A DNA stretch of 7,579 bases from an uncultured Bacillaceae bacterium (GTDB lineage Bacteria; Bacillota; Bacilli; Bacillales; Amphibacillaceae): positions 1 through 7,579 of the forward strand of contig CALAMD010000119.1 of assembly GCA_937925695.1 (NCBI GenBank). Reading direction: 5' to 3'. The notes beneath the pieces were generated by a model. The model saw nothing but the letters and a program-made list of their open reading frames with translations. It did not search any database and had not been told where the DNA came from. The translations under genes were made by a program, and so were the position numbers. Position 1 is the stretch's first letter. Each line of letters starts with the position of its first letter. This document shows, piece by piece, positions 6,673 through 7,579 of the stretch.

Positions 6673-6837
6673 ACGATTAGTATTTTAATTGTTAACATAC
6701 ATTACATCCCAATTGCTTGTTGTAGCAGATTTAGCAGTTTATGGTATATTTTAGTTCAGTAATTAATTCAGTCATGTAGGACAATTTCCAATTCCTTGTC
6801 CATTCTAGGAAAAGTTTCTGAGAATTAGGCCTTTATG

Positions 6838-6870
6838 AAAAAAACCAACTACTAGTGATCTAGTAGTTGG
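6838..6870 (-). terminator. Intrinsic terminator of the YugN-like gene
   Basis: CCAACTACTAG (6845-6855) and CTAGTAGTTGG (6860-6870) form a perfect 11-bp stem with a 4-nt loop. On the minus strand the stem is followed by seven T residues (complement of 6838-6844). No T-run lies on the plus-strand side, so it serves the minus-strand gene, whose stop codon is 16 bp away. Confidence 0.92.
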
Positions 6871-6886
6871 TCGTCGTTAAGTAAGC

Positions 6887-7264
6887 TTATTTATTTCCCA
6901 CAATTTTGTAATCTTCAATAGCTTTATTAGCATTCACGACTAAATTATGAGCTCGTTCAACTAGATGTGGTGGAAATTCTTCATCTTCACCATATTCGAT
7001 ACCGTGGGGATAGTAATGTTTACCTAAAAGTGGTGTTAATAATTTAACGACAGCATCACCACGATCAATGTCGCCTTCAACGGCATATCCTTGTATTCTT
7101 ACATAATAAGTTACACCTTTTTCTTGGGAGCCAATTTTATAATCGTAAGTAATTCTTTCATAGTCCCAATGCTCGCCTTTAATAAATCCATGCAATCCCA
7201 TAATACGGCTAAGTGGTTGGACATCTATTAATGTGTCTTCAATGCCTGTATTTACTATTTCCAC
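6887..7264 (-). CDS. YugN-like family protein of unknown function
   Basis: Small soluble protein of 125 residues that resembles the YugN-like family found in Bacillaceae. No function is known, and I see no catalytic motif, signal peptide or membrane segment. Recognisable stretches are PLSRIMGLHGFIKGEHWDYE (17-36), YYVRIQGYAVEGDI (53-66) and LGKHYYPHGIEYGEDEEFP (80-98), followed by a probable C-terminal helix. The sequence suggests an alpha/beta fold. In B. subtilis the gene after ctaG is ylbA, which I recall as a member of this family; by position this would be its orthologue, but I have not assigned the symbol. The GTG at 7264 was chosen because GAGG lies 8 nt upstream; the frame stays open to 7327, but that would put the start inside the predicted promoter. 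It is monocistronic, with its own promoter and terminator, and convergent with ctaG. Confidence 0.8.
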   Translation of the reverse strand: MEIVNTGIEDTLIDVQPLSRIMGLHGFIKGEHWDYERITYDYKIGSQEKGVTYYVRIQGYAVEGDIDRGDAVVKLLTPLLGKHYYPHGIEYGEDEEFPPHLVERAHNLVVNANKAIEDYKIVGNK

Positions 7265-7269
7265 TGTCT

Positions 7270-7276
7270 TCACCTC
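7270..7276 (-). promoter_or_regulatory. Ribosome binding site fixing the YugN-like gene start
   Basis: The minus strand reads GAGGTGA, with GAGG 8 nt before the GTG whose first base is 7264. The GTG at 7273 overlaps the Shine-Dalgarno sequence itself and cannot be the start it serves. Confidence 0.75.
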
Positions 7277-7298
7277 GCTTATGATCTTTACTACTGTT

Positions 7299-7327
7299 AT
7301 CATAGTATGAAAAATGATAAGTTGCAA
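7299..7327 (-). promoter_or_regulatory. Candidate promoter of the YugN-like gene
   Basis: On the minus strand TTGCAA (7327-7322) and TATGAT (7304-7299) are exactly 17 bp apart, a good sigma-A match. The start point near 7292 gives a leader of about 28 nt ahead of the GTG at 7264, which supports the short form of the protein. Confidence 0.6.
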
Positions 7328-7421
7328 TAAAAAGAAACCACTTTCATTTCAGCAATCAGCATTATTTTACTTTCCACGTAATTATTAGTATGAAAGGGTA
7401 GTTTTCTAGGTATATTAACAA

Positions 7422-7427
7422 TATAAT
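7422..7427 (+). promoter_or_regulatory. Candidate -10 box for the right-edge gene
   Basis: A perfect TATAAT lies 33 bp before the start codon at 7461. No good -35 box is found at 16-18 bp upstream (TAGTTT is the best at 17), so the promoter call is tentative. Confidence 0.4.
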
Positions 7428-7460
7428 CATAGAATAAAAGGTTAAAGGAGCAGATGACTG

Positions 7461-7579
7461 ATGCGTTTTTTCTTTCGGGTCATTATTATTCTGCTCATGA
7501 TCACATGTTATTACGTGATGATGAATGATAAAATGACAAATTACAATTGGCAGACTAAAGACAATCTGTTCGTGTCAGA
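7461..7579 (+). CDS. N-terminus of a membrane-anchored or secreted protein (cut by window end)
   Basis: The first 39 codons of a gene that runs out of the window. AAAGGAG (7444-7450) lies 10 nt before the ATG, a strong initiation signal. The product begins MRFFFRVIIILLMITCYYVM, a basic N-terminus and a hydrophobic stretch of about 14-16 residues that could be an uncleaved signal anchor or a signal peptide, followed by a polar part (NDKMTNYNWQTKDN). In B. subtilis the genes after ctaG and ylbA include ylbC, a CAP-domain protein with an N-terminal membrane signal, so this could be its counterpart, but nothing in these 39 residues proves it. An ATG at 7454 in another frame has too short a spacing and soon stops. 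Confidence 0.6.
   Translation, partial: MRFFFRVIIILLMITCYYVMMNDKMTNYNWQTKDNLFVS

Larger units (their letters stand above)
6541..6886. other. Convergent intergenic region with two terminators
   Basis: The 346 bp between the ends of ctaG and the YugN-like gene hold one terminator for each. The DNA before the first (6541-6637) and between them (6673-6837) is AT-rich and contains only frames of a few codons without ribosome binding sites. The sole structure I noted there is an imperfect candidate hairpin at 6779-6801 (GGACAA and TTGTCC, 11-nt loop). No RNA gene was recognised. Confidence 0.6.

Noticed and set aside
7265..7327. Twenty-one extra codons at the start of the YugN-like protein
   Set aside because: They overlap the predicted -10 and -35 boxes and the ribosome binding site of the GTG at 7264.

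Overview
The window is low-GC, Gram-positive chromosomal DNA. AGGAGG-like ribosome binding sites precede every gene, and the lipoprotein-type CtaC and the gene order point to the Bacillaceae. It carries the locus for a caa3-type (A-type heme-copper) cytochrome c oxidase and its dedicated assembly factors. The acidic outer domain of CtaC fits an alkaliphilic or halotolerant member of the family, but that is inference. The region looks like core-genome respiratory DNA. I found no mobile element, CRISPR array, tRNA, rRNA or defence system.

Layout. ctaA (heme A synthase) lies on the minus strand at 18-980. A gene-less stretch of about 570 bp follows (981-1546). It holds the divergent promoters of ctaA and ctaC, and it is where ctaB (heme O synthase) sits in Bacillus subtilis; no ctaB is visible here. 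On the plus strand, ctaC, ctaD, ctaE and ctaF (1547-5498) encode subunits II, I, III and IV, with gaps of 62, 2 and 3 bp, so they almost certainly form one transcript. It ends at a strong hairpin terminator at 5506-5535. ctaG (5632-6540), the caa3 assembly factor, follows with its own downstream terminator at 6638-6672. A convergent minus-strand gene (6887-7264) encodes a small YugN-like protein of unknown function, with its own promoter and a perfect 11-bp terminator stem. At the right edge a plus-strand gene starts at 7461 with a hydrophobic N-terminus and is cut by the window end.

How the genes work together. CtaA hydroxylates and oxidises heme O to heme A, the cofactor of both heme sites in CtaD. 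CtaC takes electrons through its fused cytochrome c domain and CuA centre and passes them to heme a and then the heme a3-CuB site in CtaD, where O2 is reduced and protons are pumped. CtaE and CtaF complete the complex, and CtaG is needed to assemble an active enzyme. Heme O must come from a ctaB or ctaO gene elsewhere in the genome.

No new biological system stands out. The points most worth a second look are the missing ctaB with possible leader remnants, an inverted repeat touching the ctaC -35 box, a terminator separating ctaG from the subunit genes, and the strongly acidic CtaC outer domain. Several start codons were moved inward from the longest reading frame because of clear ribosome binding sites (ctaD, ctaG, YugN-like gene).
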